Below, one piece after another: positions 10,801 through 21,440 of a stretch of 64,000 nucleotides of DNA. The stretch lies in assembly GCA_021292105.1 (NCBI GenBank), contig CM037869.1:7004204-7068203 (forward strand), written 5' to 3'. The DNA comes from Anadara kagoshimensis. Lineage: Eukaryota; Mollusca; Bivalvia; Arcoida; Arcidae. Each line of letters starts with the position of its first letter. Within the stretch, counting starts at the first letter, position 1. A program made the translations under genes and the position numbers. Below the pieces are notes generated by a model. It was not told the DNA's origin and did not search any database. It worked only from the letters and a program-made list of their open reading frames with translations.

Positions 10801-11917
10801 TGAGAAAACACTTAGCCGAGGTCGTGATTGCTTATTTTGGCCCAAAATGTCAAGTGATATCACCAACTTGGTACTTAATTGTTCAGTGTGTCTTGAACGT
10901 AGAAATAATAATGCTAAGGAACCGCTAGAACCCCACAAGGTCCCAGAGTATCCATGGCAAATTGTTGCCACAGATCTGTTTATGTGGAATAATGCTAATT
11001 ATGTGCTGGTAGTGGATTATTACAGCTTATTCTTTGAAGTTCATAAATTAGGTAACACCACAAGTGATTCAGTCATTAACAAACTCAAAGATACATTTTG
11101 TAGACATGGCATCCCAGAGACAGTTGTCTCTGATAATGGTCCCCAATATTCCTCTAAGGAATTCACCAATTTTTCCAAAAAATGGGACTTTAAACACAAT
11201 ACATCCAGCCCCCACTACCCACAATCCAACGGGTTAGCTGAAAGAACTGTACAAACAGTAAAGCGTATGTTTAGCAAGTGTAAAACTGATGGTACTGACC
11301 CTCATATAGCACTCTTAGAATACCGCACGACCCCCTTGCACGCAGGTTATACACCTTCTCAGCTATTAATGAATAGAAAGCTGCGATCATTCTTACCCAC
11401 TACAACTGAGCAACTTCAGTTTAACAAGCCCGAACATACCGAGGTACATATAAAGTTATGCTCAAAGCAAGCATACCAAAAAAGGTACTTTGACGAGAGA
11501 AGTAAAACCCTTAAACCTCTGGAAGTAGGTGACCCAGTTAGAGTCCGACAAGGTGATGGTTTATGGAAACCTGCTGTTGTTTCTGAGAAACACCCAGAAA
11601 GTGCTGGTAAATCTTATATTGTTAAAACAGCCAATGGTGGTGTTTATCGTCGAAATAGACGTGATTTAATCAAAACCAATGAAAATATTCCACCAATTCC
11701 CAGTGATGATGATATGCTAGCACCTTCCCCATCCGTGTCTCCCAGTCTCATTGCTGAGTCGAAGCAATTGGACCATACCGCTGATGTTGACACACCCCCT
11801 AGTCCACATGTGTGTACAAACAGTAACACATCAGTCCCTAAACCCGAATCGTCTACTAGTCCATATGTCACAAGATCAGGTCGCACTGTTAAGCAAAAAG
11901 TGATCAAATCTATGTAG
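7853..11917 (+). CDS. gag-pol: Gag-Pol polyprotein, Mag-like gypsy element (1,354 aa, intact)
   Basis: Single frame with all retrotransposon functions. Gag occupies about residues 1-285, with two CCHC knuckles at 227-240 (spacing C-x2-C-x3-H-x5-C, slightly atypical) and 247-260 (canonical C-x2-C-x4-H-x4-C). Aspartic protease: DTG at 322-324. Reverse transcriptase: palm motif IVDD at 610-613, so the usual Y is replaced by I. RNase H: first acidic residue near D761 in VDASKYGLG. Integrase: zinc site H977/H980 with C1010/C1013; catalytic D1041, D1094, E1130 (35 residues between the last two). The C-terminal tail is P/S/T-rich with no chromodomain. The start ATG lies 31 bp after the LTR. There is no stop or shift between gag and pol, so gag and pol would be made in equal amounts unless regulated otherwise. 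Confidence 0.95.
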   Translation: MDLNGVPQPQMNWDSTNLIDTWKKFRQHVELIFNGPLVEKEETVKITYLLLWVGERGRDIFNTWNLSEADGKKLSVHFDKFLAFVQPKQNSLLARCKFRHETQGTENVEQYITRLKLIAKDCNFKDNDEMIRDSLIFGTNSPKVKEKLINEGDTLTLEKAIQIAQAFEYSQGQLKEMNNLEGQGQGSVVHEIKPRRRIHNRGNQVRNQHPERIDHSGDKYNKYNKHCLNCGGSHTKRDQCPAKGKQCNKCKKWNHFAKVCRSSSSTSIPRPIVHELNITDTAQEEDFFIDSISDFNCSDRYCNNQAFVTFNVCKKPVKFKLDTGSQVNILPKHILDTLEFTGPLKKTVRTLTAYNGSSLPLLGTCNLPCHYRKDSNVEFYCVDTTSPPILGMKSCLDFELIKLVYSAELSCKAKPPSTNQVPSPMSRSSVLDEYSDIFQGIGLITGEATIHVDPNCTPKVHPPRRIPVALRDRLKGELDRMEESDIICKVDSPTPWVNSLVVVEKPNHKLRVCLDPKDLNVAIQRPHYPMKTLEDVLPQLSGAMYFTKLDVRSGYWAISLTEQSSYLTTFNTPYGRYRYKRLPFGLNCSQDIFQSKMDECYSGLDGVVAIVDDILVYGSTREQHDTNLRKVLDRSRVRGMKLNKDKLEVGVTEVTYFGHVLTSSGLKADPSKVTAILDMPPPTNKVELQTVLGMVNYLSKFAPNLAEVTKPLRSLLNKDVEFSWDTPQVDAFQKVKEILTRSPGPVLAYYDPKKDVVLQVDASKYGLGAVLLQDNKPVAYASKSLTPSEVNYAQIEKEMYGIVFGCSRFHQYIYGRRVKVETDHKPLVSIMKKSLLDAPARLQRMILKLQCYNLEVVHLPGKSIPVADTLSRRFVSDTCPELSESLDAQVHMVMTSLPISDNKMHSIEQESLSDPQFQLLKSVILDGWPDTRNECPPNLMEFWNHRDELTVVGDLILKGNKIVIPKALRSSMLERLHVGHMGVEKTLSRGRDCLFWPKMSSDITNLVLNCSVCLERRNNNAKEPLEPHKVPEYPWQIVATDLFMWNNANYVLVVDYYSLFFEVHKLGNTTSDSVINKLKDTFCRHGIPETVVSDNGPQYSSKEFTNFSKKWDFKHNTSSPHYPQSNGLAERTVQTVKRMFSKCKTDGTDPHIALLEYRTTPLHAGYTPSQLLMNRKLRSFLPTTTEQLQFNKPEHTEVHIKLCSKQAYQKRYFDERSKTLKPLEVGDPVRVRQGDGLWKPAVVSEKHPESAGKSYIVKTANGGVYRRNRRDLIKTNENIPPIPSDDDMLAPSPSVSPSLIAESKQLDHTADVDTPPSPHVCTNSNTSVPKPESSTSPYVTRSGRTVKQKVIKSM

Positions 11918-12102
11918 ATGATTTACTGTTTAAATACGTTATGTTTGTTTGAATTTTGTTTACATTGCAAGTGACATTTATGTATTTTATTGGATACATG
12001 TTTAGACATTTTATTATTTCAATTTATATTACAGTTACTTTCATAGTTACAAGTTTTATAAGAGTGCATTCATCACTGTGAACTTTTTGAATTTTTTTTT
12101 TA

Positions 12103-12115
12103 TTGAGAAGGGAGA
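12103..12115 (+). promoter_or_regulatory. Polypurine tract of Mag-like element
   Basis: GAGAAGGGAGA lies immediately before the 3' LTR, the expected plus-strand primer. Confidence 0.8.
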
Positions 12116-12362
12116 TGTAACATTATTGACTTTATTATATAGACATTATAGTAACAGCATGTATACTGGGAACGAGGTTATCAACGAGGTTCAATAGAGC
12201 ACTCAATATCGTGACGTCATTACTTATTGTATGTGTAACACGTTATATTTTTAGTGAACGCTTGCAGCGTTACCACGATGTCTGAAATACACGTTGAACA
12301 CTGAAGCAGTCGTTCTTTGTCATTCTTTATTGTGTATTACCTACACACAACATAACATTACA
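12116..12362 (+). repeat. 3' LTR of Mag-like element
   Basis: 247 bp, TGTAAC..ATTACA, nearly identical to the 5' LTR, followed by the GACAT duplication. Confidence 0.93.
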
Positions 12363-12389
12363 GACATTGTTTTTGTTCTTTGAAATTTA

Positions 12390-12580
12390 GGAGCAGCTGA
12401 GATTCATGTCTATCTACAGTCCAAGGGAATTAAAATTAAGACAGAAATGTCGTGATATCCTATCTAGTTTAGATCTTGTGGTACAGCATTGAGATGGTCA
12501 TCAACTATTCAACGCAGAAAATACAGTGTTCCCACAACTAATTCTGTTTGGCATTTAGATACACATCATTCCCTCATAAG
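12390..12580 (+). pseudogene. Transposase exon 3 (frameshifted)
   Basis: Acceptor TTTGAAATTTAG precedes it and donor GTAAAA follows. Three frames contribute in order: AAEIHVYLQSKGIKIK, then RQKCRDILSSLD, then CGTALRWSSTIQRRKY followed by SVWHLDTHHSLI. This is the linker before the catalytic core, with the W-H-x-D signature typical of integrase-core transposases. At least two 1-nt indels are needed to explain it. Confidence 0.6.
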
Positions 12581-12761
12581 GTAAAACTATAGTACAATTT
12601 TCCCCACAAACATTTTTTGATTACATGACCAAATTTGCACCAAGTTGATCCTTTTATGTTTTCATAAACCAAGCCCATTGCCATGCCTACCAAAACTAGG
12701 TCAATGTGACTATAAATTTGTTGTATAGGCATGTATATTAGAATAAGAGCTGTCATTGATG

Positions 12762-13430
12762 TGTAACAATATACATGCCATTATAGAAATTTCAAAAGCT
12801 AGAAAGTTATAGATAATTAGTTGTATTGGTCATTTCTTAAATATTATGAAGTTGTGTTTAACTCTGATGTATTGGTTACTGTACATTAAAGGCAGTGTGT
12901 CTATTCATAAATGCGGGTTGATTGATATGATCTCCTGCTACTAAGATAAAGCAAGATGCCCTGTAGTTAATTACCCCATGCTGCTTTCAGCATAAACAAG
13001 TACCGGCCATACTGTCCATTAAGGAATGGAATGTAGTCAATACAATCACTAATTGCTTGACCAATTACACAATTCTCAGAATCGCTTGTGTAGTGCCCAT
13101 AAAAGGCTTCAGGTCCAACACCCCTGGATGCCTGCACACATTCACTGGTACATTAATACTCAGGACTAACACGTTAGCGGGGAGATGGAACAAGGAGAGC
13201 AGTCCGACAAGATGTAGTCGGCTCCCTCGGAGGCTGCGGATGCAGCATACATCTCCAGCACCAGCACCACACCCACAAGAACGCCACAAACAGATACCAG
13301 CAACAATTTAGTATAGCAACAGTAGAATAGAATAAAAGCATTTAGAATCCAACAATGGAGTTATAGAACTTTTTTTCATTTATAGAATTAACAATCATAT
13401 TGTTACACAAAGAGACTTATAATTATTTAG
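12762..13430 (+). repeat. 5' LTR of Bel/Pao-like element
   Basis: Shares about 660 bp with 15701-16366. It appears to lack the last 9 bp (TTTGTTACA) present at the 3' copy. The frame at 13057-13311 is repeated in the other LTR only with shifts and is not considered coding. Confidence 0.7.
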
Positions 13431-15700
13431 TGGTGCCGTGACGATTGAAGGACCTCCTACCACTAGACGACGGCCAAGAAATGTTTAAAATCAACGCCAA
13501 CAGTAAGTAGATACAGCAATTTATTTTTATAAACTTATCACTTCAATTTCAATTTGGATTAATTGTAACTAATGTTATTTTAGGGGAAAATCATGTATAG
13601 ATAATGTTTTGGCCAGGTGGTGTTTTGGTTTTGTTTAAGTCATTACTAATTTTTTTGTTCTAAAGAAAATATCAAGATATTGTTAAAAGTGTTCCAATGG
13701 GTACTCAATTTTGTAATGTGGAAGAAAAGTTTCCGAGGAACAGACATTTTATTTTATATAAGAACTTATCTTTATATTTGTTTTGGGATGCTTTTAAAAA
13801 TTATTTTTTGCGAAATTTAGGTCTTGCAGGCAAATTTCCTATAATTTTTAAAACAAAAATATGGCGATGTTTAGAATTCACAAAAATTATATTGTTTTTA
13901 ATTTATCGTTTTATACATTTGTCAATGGGATTACCCTTGATGTTATAATCTGGAGTCCAGATTGGTCATTAAATTGGCATTGTCCATTAAATTGTGTGTT
14001 GATCATTGTTAACTGCTCATTGCTAATATTATTTTACATTTCATAGTCATAGGGATTACCTATGAGTTTATAAGTGTTTATATACTATAATGTAATAATT
14101 CAAAGTGAGATACCGGTAATTTGTATTTTATTAAGTATTAAAGAAATTGTTTGATGCGTAAGGATTTTATATTATGGAACCTTGTGGAAGAAGCAAGTAC
14201 ATGAAATAGTATGAAAATGATTATCTTGCTCACAGGTCCATTACAGTTTACTAATATATATCATGGGATAATATTTCCAGAATATCTGATCAATGTAAAT
14301 TAAATCAGACATGATATATTGTAATTATTGCATTATAGATATATTCATAAAGGATTGCGCTCCTATATCTTTTTAAGCCGATGATGGTCGGATATAGAAG
14401 TTGCGTCAGATATATGCAAATTGCAGAGTTCATGTTTATGGAGTTTTTTTTTAATGGGAGAACTTGCATCGCCTATTCCTTGTCAAGATAAAGGAAAACA
14501 CTTTTGTTGTCTAAAAATTAAAGTGCAAATATATTATGGTTTTTTTTACTTTATTTATAAAAAACTAATGACAATGCCAAAACACCACTTCTATATTTTC
14601 TATAATTCAATGAAACACTTGTAATTGGTTTCATATTTTTAATTTGGTTATAAGTATTTTATTAAACTTACTTTTAGAGTTTACATTAAAAATATTACTA
14701 AGAAGTGATAAGTTTTAAATGCTGTATCTACATTTTAACGATATTTTCAACTAGCGGAAGCACATATTGCCAAACTGGCAAGATACAAAACGTTGAATTA
14801 TACAGTGGAAATAAACGTTGAGTTATACAGTGGAAATAAGAAATTTTGAAACTTTAATATCACGTTATTGTATTAGATGGATGTTTTACAAACAAAATTC
14901 AACATTTTAGAACTTTACGTCGGAATCACCAGAATTAACTATATTATACCACATTATATTACTGTAATGTGAAGTTAAAGAATGTACCACAACAACACTT
15001 TACTACAGGTATCACAGAATTACTAATTTCACTGCCATCTCTCTAAACAAAAATTTATATGGTGTGGAAGGATTATTTGACTTAAATCTCTATATAACAA
15101 ACTTTATTCAAGGAAGGGATGTTTATATTATGATGTTGGATCAAATCTTATTTGGAAGATGTACCAATTTCAAGGAGAATACCCTTTGGAGGACTAAAAT
15201 TACTAATGCAAAACAGTCTATGGAAAGTGTATAATTACGAAGGACATTAAGATTTCATTTGTTTGATTGACGACGTGTCTTTCATCGAGTAGACATGGTG
15301 GATTTTTGAAACCTCTGCTTAAAAACATTGGATGGTACCTTTTTACAATTGCAACTGTTTTAATATCGATAAATGGTTTTGATAAATTGCAGACATTCAC
15401 GGAAATTTATACATCTGTTTTAAAACACTAGAAGAAAATGAGACATTTATAAAATTAAGAACAATAATTAATTATTATTTCTTTATCTTGAATGGACTCT
15501 TTTCTGGTTTCGGTAAATCAGAAGTCGCGTTTTATAACAAAAAATGATTGTAATAATTCAGAGATTTTGTAACATATGCATTAAAATCACCCCTGGGCTT
15601 TACACAGCGAAACAATATACATGCCATTATAGAAATTTCAAAAGTCATATCTAAAATCTAAAATTTTACAATTTTATATTTTATGAAACATAAGGGCGTG

Positions 15701-16375
15701 TGTAACAATATACATGCCATTATAGAAATTTCAAAAGCTAGAAAGTTATAGATAATTAGTTGTATTGGTCATTTCTTAAATATTATGAAGTTGTGTTATC
15801 TACTGATGTATTGGTTACTGTACATTAAAGGCAGTGTGTCTATTCATAACATGCTGTTGATTGATATGATCTCCTGCTACTAAGATAAAGCAAGATGCCC
15901 TGTAGTTAATTACCCCATGCTGCTTCAGCATAAACAAGTACCGGCCATACTGTCCATTAAGGAATGGAATGTAGTCAATACATCACTAATTGCTTGACCA
16001 ATACACAATTCTCAGAATCGCTTGTGTAGTGCCCATAAAAGGCATTCAGGTCCACACCCCTGGATGCCTGCACACATTCACTGGTACATTAATACTCAGG
16101 ACTAACACGTTAGCGGGGAGATGGAACAAGGAGAGCAGTCCGACAAGATGTAGTCGGCTCCCTCGGAGGCTGCGGGATGCAGCATACATCTCCAGCACCA
16201 GCACCACACCCACAAGAACGCCACAAACAGATACCAGCAACAATTTAGTATAGCAACAGTAGAATAGAATAAAGCATTTAGAATCCAACAATGGAGTTAT
16301 AGAACTTTTTTTCATTTATAGAATTAACAATCATATTGTTACACAAAGAGACTTATAATTATTTAGTTTGTTACA
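15701..16375 (+). repeat. 3' LTR of Bel/Pao-like element
   Basis: Second copy of the repeat. A 40-bp partial copy of its start (AACAATATACATGCCATT..) also occurs at about 15612-15645. Confidence 0.7.
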
Positions 16376-16560
16376 GATGAGAATTTAATATATAAACTGA
16401 AAAATATATCAATAAATTGATATTTATTTATTTTCTTGAAAAATAGCTAATGGAGTTTATTCAAACCTAGTTTTGTAATACTACTATGGATACACTGTCC
16501 AGTGGCTGGGTTGCAGGCCTATACCAAAAGTGGTCCACTGCACAGTCCATATGATTTTTT

Positions 16561-17622
16561 AACAAGAGGGCAAATAGGGCCCGTATCGCTCACCTGGCTG
16601 CAATATTAGTCTGTGGTTAACCAAATGGCAATATAAGATGGGAGCATCAAGCATGTCTTGTGTATACTGAATCACAGTGAGTTATCACCTTAGAGACAAC
16701 CTGGGGGTGGATGAGTAGAAAGTAATCTACACAAACATTTAATATGATTTAGCCTGAAAGATACTTATACTCGTTGATTACTGAATTTGTTGAAATATTG
16801 TTGATGAACATAAAACATTGTAATAACAATTAAATAACAACATTATAATAACAACATTGTAATAACACATGACAATGACAAATCATTATGAAACAGCGTG
16901 TGCCTAAAATATTACATAGTCAAGGCAATGGAAATATAATGCTAAACATATTATTGGTTGTAACATATTATTTATGTAATAAAACATTAGAGCACACAAG
17001 TGTAACTGTAAACAAATGGAAATTGTTTATTACATTGATTATTACAAACTCTTTTTTAACCATTGACTATAAACCAAAGGAATTGCCCATCATGTGTAAA
17101 CCCACTATATTAACAATTGTAGAGTTGTATCAAATATATGAATTGTCAGTCCAACAAATAAACATTATACAAATGAACAAAATGGCAGGACCTCCACACC
17201 AAATCTAGTTTTAATTGTCTACATACTTTCAGACTTGGAGAAGATTTTCAAAGATTTACAGTAAAAAGGGACCTTATTTGTATTTTGCGTAAATGAACTA
17301 AACTTATACGCAAAAACGTGTTACTTATGTTTAATACTCAGAGTTCTATTTTCTTTATTTCAAATTTGAACAAAATCGGTACATAAATAAAACTGTAATA
17401 GCCATTTATAGGTTTTTGCTACTTAAAGTAATGGTGGCCATCTTGGATTTCGGACAGACATGCCATTTCTCTAACTAGGGGCTTTTGGCACCAAAATGTG
17501 GTTTCAATTGGCCCAGTAGGTTCAGAGAAAAAGATTCAAGTTTACGCACAGATGGACGGACAAACACACACACTTTACCATGTAATAAGCTTACACTGGC
17601 TTTGCCAGGTGAGTTAAAAAAA
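16561..17622. mobile_element. MITE-like repeat with GCTCACCTGGC / GCCAGGTGAG ends
   Basis: Begins AACAAGAGGGCAAATAGGG with CGCTCACCTGGC and closes with TTGCCAGGTGAGTTAAAAA, so the ends are short inverted repeats. Near the right end is a GGACGGACAAACACACAC segment. The combination resembles a family I recall as very common in bivalve and other lophotrochozoan sequence. No transposase; the 106-codon frame inside (16888-17208) has no recognisable features. Confidence 0.55.
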
Positions 17623-18169
17623 ACTGCTGATCCTACATTCATGAAACTTAATCATCAATGACAATGTAACATGTCAGAATGCTTGTCAAACATTTGATAA
17701 AATTGTGGTGTTGATGGGTTGAGATTTACATATTCATCTATTTTGATAAAGGTTTTTCTGTTATTTGAATGTAATAGTAGATGTTGCAGTCATTTTTATT
17801 GAACATTGGACAGAGTCTAGGCTTCTGATTGATTGAAATTTAAATATTCAATTAATGAAATTTAATGTTCAGGGTTTTATGTTTATCTGTGTTAAGATCA
17901 CACACATGATTCTGACTTCTGACCGGCTGAAATTTAAACATTCTTCTATTTTGATACAATTTGATGAGTTCTCTGGCAAAATATTAGAATAATACATGTT
18001 TAACATGTAACAGTTACAATTGATTTGTTGCACATTTGACCATTTCTCATTTACTATAGTACCTTCATTCATGAAACTAAAATATATTAATTTACTTATG
18101 TTCTTGTATGTTTGTTAACTAAAGCTAAATATACTGATAATGGTTTTTTTTCTATATTTTAATTTTTAA

Positions 18170-18924
18170 ATGGGGTATTATAGTTCAAGGTGGTATCGAC
18201 GGACATTCAAGGCTCGTTCCTTTCCTAAGGGCCTCAACGTGTAATAATTCCAAGGCAGCTGCTTGTTTTTTCACCAAAGCTGTGAAAAACTATGGTGTTC
18301 CAAGTCGAGTTAGAGCAGACCATGGTAGTGAATTTGTTGATGTTGCCCGGATAATGCAGGAAATTAATGGTGAAAATAGGGGATCTTTCCTTACGGGACC
18401 ATCTGTCCATAATCAGAGAAAAGAGAGACTCTGGCGAGATGTTTTCTTCCAGGTCTAGGATTTGTATTATAAACTGTTTTTGCACATGGAGGAACATCGA
18501 GTCCTGAAATCTAATGATGCTACCCACAGATGGGTTCTTCAATATGTGTTTACTAGAAGGATAGACTTAGCATTAGAAGAGTGGAGGAAAACTCACAATA
18601 ATCATAAAGTCCGGACTGAAAACAACAAGACACCAGACATGATGTGGTTTCAGTCGCTGCTTGAGGGTGATGCCTCAAATCACTGCCATCCGTAACGTTG
18701 AGCAGCTACCAGATGAAGCAGTTGACGAAGTGATATCCAAACTTAATCTAGAAACAGAATGTGGAGACTTTCTAAAACCAAGAGAGCCGTGTCCACTAAG
18801 TGCCACGTCTCTAAATCTGTTGATAGAAAGAGTTGATGTCCTACGACATTCTGCCTCTCATGGTTTGGACGTGTTTGGTGATGTTTTACAATTTGTTTAT
18901 GCAAACTTACATTCTGTGGAATAA
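18170..18924 (+). pseudogene. Transposase exon 4, integrase catalytic core (inactivated)
   Basis: Carries all three catalytic residues: D at 18198-18200 in GGIDGHSR, D at 18318-18320 in RADHGSEF, E at 18423-18425 in HNQRKERLW (34 residues between the last D and E). The core continues with LHMEEHRVL, RRIDLALEEWRKTHNNHK and KTPDMMWFQSLLE, as in integrase-core proteins, then shifts frame near 18660 into an 80-residue C-terminal tail ending HSVE at TAA 18924. Defects are TAG at 18456-18458 and the frame change. The expected acceptor before 18170 reads ..TTTTTAA instead of ..TTTTTAG. Confidence 0.75.
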
Positions 18925-19720
18925 CAGAAAAGTTCAATTCAATGTTCATAAACATAAGCAAAAACGACCAAAATGAAATGGTATTTGACTTTGTGATTGC
19001 TCAAATGTTGTTCTGGACATTACAGATTCAAGTTAATTTTTTAAATAGCTATTTTTAGTTGTTTTATATCATGCTTTATCATCTAACTTTGTAACGTTTC
19101 AGAGTCTGAGTGTCTAATGTCAAGGTCATCTTTATTCATGTAAAAGTGTCTGGTTAAAGAGTTTTGAATCACAGTTTTAAAGTATTTTACATCATGCATT
19201 ATCACCAAACTCGGTACAAACATAATATACACAGTGTATATTTACTACAGTTTATGTGAAAAAAAATTATATGTTACCAAAAAATCTCAACTATTAAAAA
19301 ATGTTTTTGCTACACAGGGATCCCCCCTGACATCACAAAAAGTTGTTTGATTAGAAGTGCATGTGTACTTTAACGCTGTTGTGTCACCACTGTGTGAATG
19401 TATAAGATTCTGTGTCATATGTGTTGGGGGGAAAAATCATCAAATCGAGTAGAAAACTAGTCTAATGAAAGATTCTAACATGATTCAGTTCTAACATGAC
19501 TTGTGTATACCTTCATATGAAACATGAAGATTTGTGTCACTAACAATAATGTGACGTAATTTACATTCATTAGATCATTTCTTTCAATGGAGGTAATCTC
19601 AACAGAGGATTTGTTTTAATGGACTTTTTTGCATAAAGATAGTAAAATGGCACTTCCGAAGAAAAAGTTTGCAATGTTTATTTCAATCCTTTTTATCCAA
19701 GCCATGTAAGAATTTAAATG

Positions 19721-19880
19721 ATCAACACTTAACCAGTGGTATATCGTCGAATAATTCATGGGCAGTCGTTAACATGAGGCCAATATATAACTCGATGGCA
19801 AAGCCACCTTGTGATATATTTTTCACATGTGAACTCCGGCCGGTGTATTATGCAACAATATACCACTCTTAAGTGTTGAT
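19721..19880. mobile_element. Small foldback MITE, about 160 bp
   Basis: ATCAACACTTAACCAGTGG at the left and CCACTCTTAAGTGTTGAT at the right are inverted repeats of about 22 bp, with GTATAT/ATATAC just inside. No coding sequence. Confidence 0.65.
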
Positions 19881-21074
19881 TATTTCTTAAGTATATCAAG
19901 TAATGAAAAAGTGTTAAATATCAAGTTGCAGAGACTTCAAATGTCAAGGTCATCTTTATCCTACACTAAAGCTTTTGCTTAATCCTAATGTTTCTTTGAT
20001 TTTGAGTTTTAATGTATTTGGTATCCATTATTTTGACCCAACTCCTAGATGTGCTTATCAAGTCTTTAAATGAATGTGGTAGAAGCTGAAGAAGGTAAGA
20101 TTCATCTTTAAGGGCTGAAGGACAGTTTCATCTTTATCCAACAGTACAAGTTTTTGGTTGAGTTGATTTTTATTGCCGCACATTTTATGCCATACATGTA
20201 CTAACATCAAACTTCATAATTTGTTTGTCAAGACTTCAAAGCCATGTGATGAAGTTAAAAATAGCTGAAAGTCATAGGCCATTGAAAATTAAGGATTAAA
20301 GTTTTTTTTATAGACAACAAAATCCAAGGAGGCTTTGGCCAATTCCTTTATTATATTATCATTAAACAACAATGTCAGTTTTTCCATTAAAATGTTTGAA
20401 GACAAAATAAAACCTTAATGTACAATAATAGCCAATATCACATGTATTATTATCCAGCCTTGATTTCTCTTGAGATATTTAAATTATATTGCAAAATTTA
20501 TAATTTTATAATACATTTGTTGAATTTGGAATAAAATTTTATTGTTTATATAATGTAGTGGAATGGTTATTTTTCTCGCCAAACACTAAATTATGTAGTT
20601 TCTCAACACTTTACACCATTATCTCTTATTCAAAATTAAAAGAACATCTGAGGGAAATTATTGTTTGTCATTCTATTACAAAACTGGTAAAAATATCTTA
20701 ATACAGTGTTCAATCTAGAAGGGTTCCTTGCTCCATTTACCAAAAATAATGATTTTATCACACAAAAATATTGTCTGTGAGACAACAATGGCCAATCTTT
20801 TTAGTCTTGACATCCAAGATTTCCAAAAAACCACTTCTATATACATGTATATATAAAAATTGATGTATATATATATATATATATATTATTTGTATATGAA
20901 TGATATGCAAGTGATTTATTAGTTACACTTGGGCCTCATCAATTAGGTATAACTAATCCTTAAAATCCTTAACACTTAGTAGTAGCACTTCTGTGTCTGT
21001 TCCAAAATAAGGCAACACCCTGACATGGGGGGGGGGGGGAGAAGGGGGGAACAGTATTTAGATTACCCCCGATA

Positions 21075-21440
21075 ATGCAGAGGGTTTTCAACATTTAATT
21101 GAGTTCGTGTCGGTATTTTTTGTTTGAACTGTGGAGGGTTTTTCCAGACCTTACTCTACGTTTTTTGCCAGGCTTTGTTGCTAAGTTCTTAGTCTTCTGG
21201 ATTTCTAAATTCCTGTTAGTCGATTCAATGACTTTGAACGCTTTGGCCTTTCGAAAGTTAGAAAAACTTTTTGATGTGTTTTTTTTTCATCAGGGGATTT
21301 ACTTTGAACATCTGGTGCAAGTTCAAAGTCGTCAGTTTCGTGTAGTGCCATACTAATTAGAGTTTGCAGGTACTGTAATTCTTCATATAAGTTATTAATC
21401 AAGTCAGGCATTCTTTGGGGTTTCAAACCAAACTGACTTT
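21075..21440 (-). pseudogene. Possible exon of an unrecognised minus-strand gene
   Basis: Minus-strand frame with acceptor-like TGATTTAAAGTCAG, then MPDLINNLYEELQYLQ.. and LAPDVQSKSPDEKKTHQ..; it continues after a 1-nt frame change as KPGKKRRVRSGKTLHSSNK to a stop. The composition (acidic helix, then a basic K/R-rich tail) looks coding rather than random. I do not recognise the protein. It could be a second gene of the surrounding transposon or an unrelated relic. Confidence 0.3.

Larger units (their letters stand above)
7575..12362 (+). mobile_element. Complete Mag-like Ty3/gypsy LTR retrotransposon
   Basis: 4,788 bp with 247-bp LTRs that differ at about two positions by eye, a perfect 5-bp target duplication, a primer-binding site, a polypurine tract and one uninterrupted gag-pol frame. 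It is inserted in intron 2 of the dead IS3EU-like transposase. Near-identical LTRs and an intact frame indicate a recent insertion and possible current activity. Assignment to the Mag/K02A2.6 group is from overall protein appearance (short gag, fused gag-pol, no chromodomain). Confidence 0.92.
12762..16375 (+). mobile_element. Non-coding LTR retroelement, Bel/Pao-like (LARD-type)
   Basis: Two direct repeats of about 670 bp (12762-13430 and 15701-16375) flank a 2.27-kb interior with no credible coding frame. The element starts TGTAACAATA and ends TTGTTACA, with a 4-bp duplication GATG at 12758-12761 and 16376-16379. After the 5' repeat comes TGGTGCCGTGACG (13431), which looks like a Bel/Pao-type primer site; before the 3' repeat comes purine-rich AAGGGCGTG. 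The repeats differ by several indels and substitutions, so it is older than the Mag-like element. It lies in intron 3 of the dead transposase. Confidence 0.65.
5659..18924 (+). pseudogene. IS3EU-like transposase gene (four exons, inactivated)
   Basis: Proposed exons: 5659-5947, 6734-6942, 12390-12580 and 18170-18924. Exons 1 and 2 join in phase. The protein order is an N-terminal helical region, a helix-turn-helix-like segment, a linker with TALRWSSTIQRRKY and SVWHLDTHHSLIR, and an integrase catalytic core with GGIDGHSR, RADHGSEF and HNQRKERLW. This order matches the integrase-core proteins common in aquatic animal genomes. Defects: two frame changes in exon 3, AA instead of AG before exon 4, an in-frame TAG at 18456-18458, and a frame change near 18660. 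The two large introns host LTR retrotransposons, so those insertions did not break coding sequence; point decay did. Confidence 0.7.

Noticed and set aside
13057..13311. 84-codon frame in the Bel/Pao-like LTR
   Set aside because: Its sister in the other LTR is shifted and differs; no protein features.
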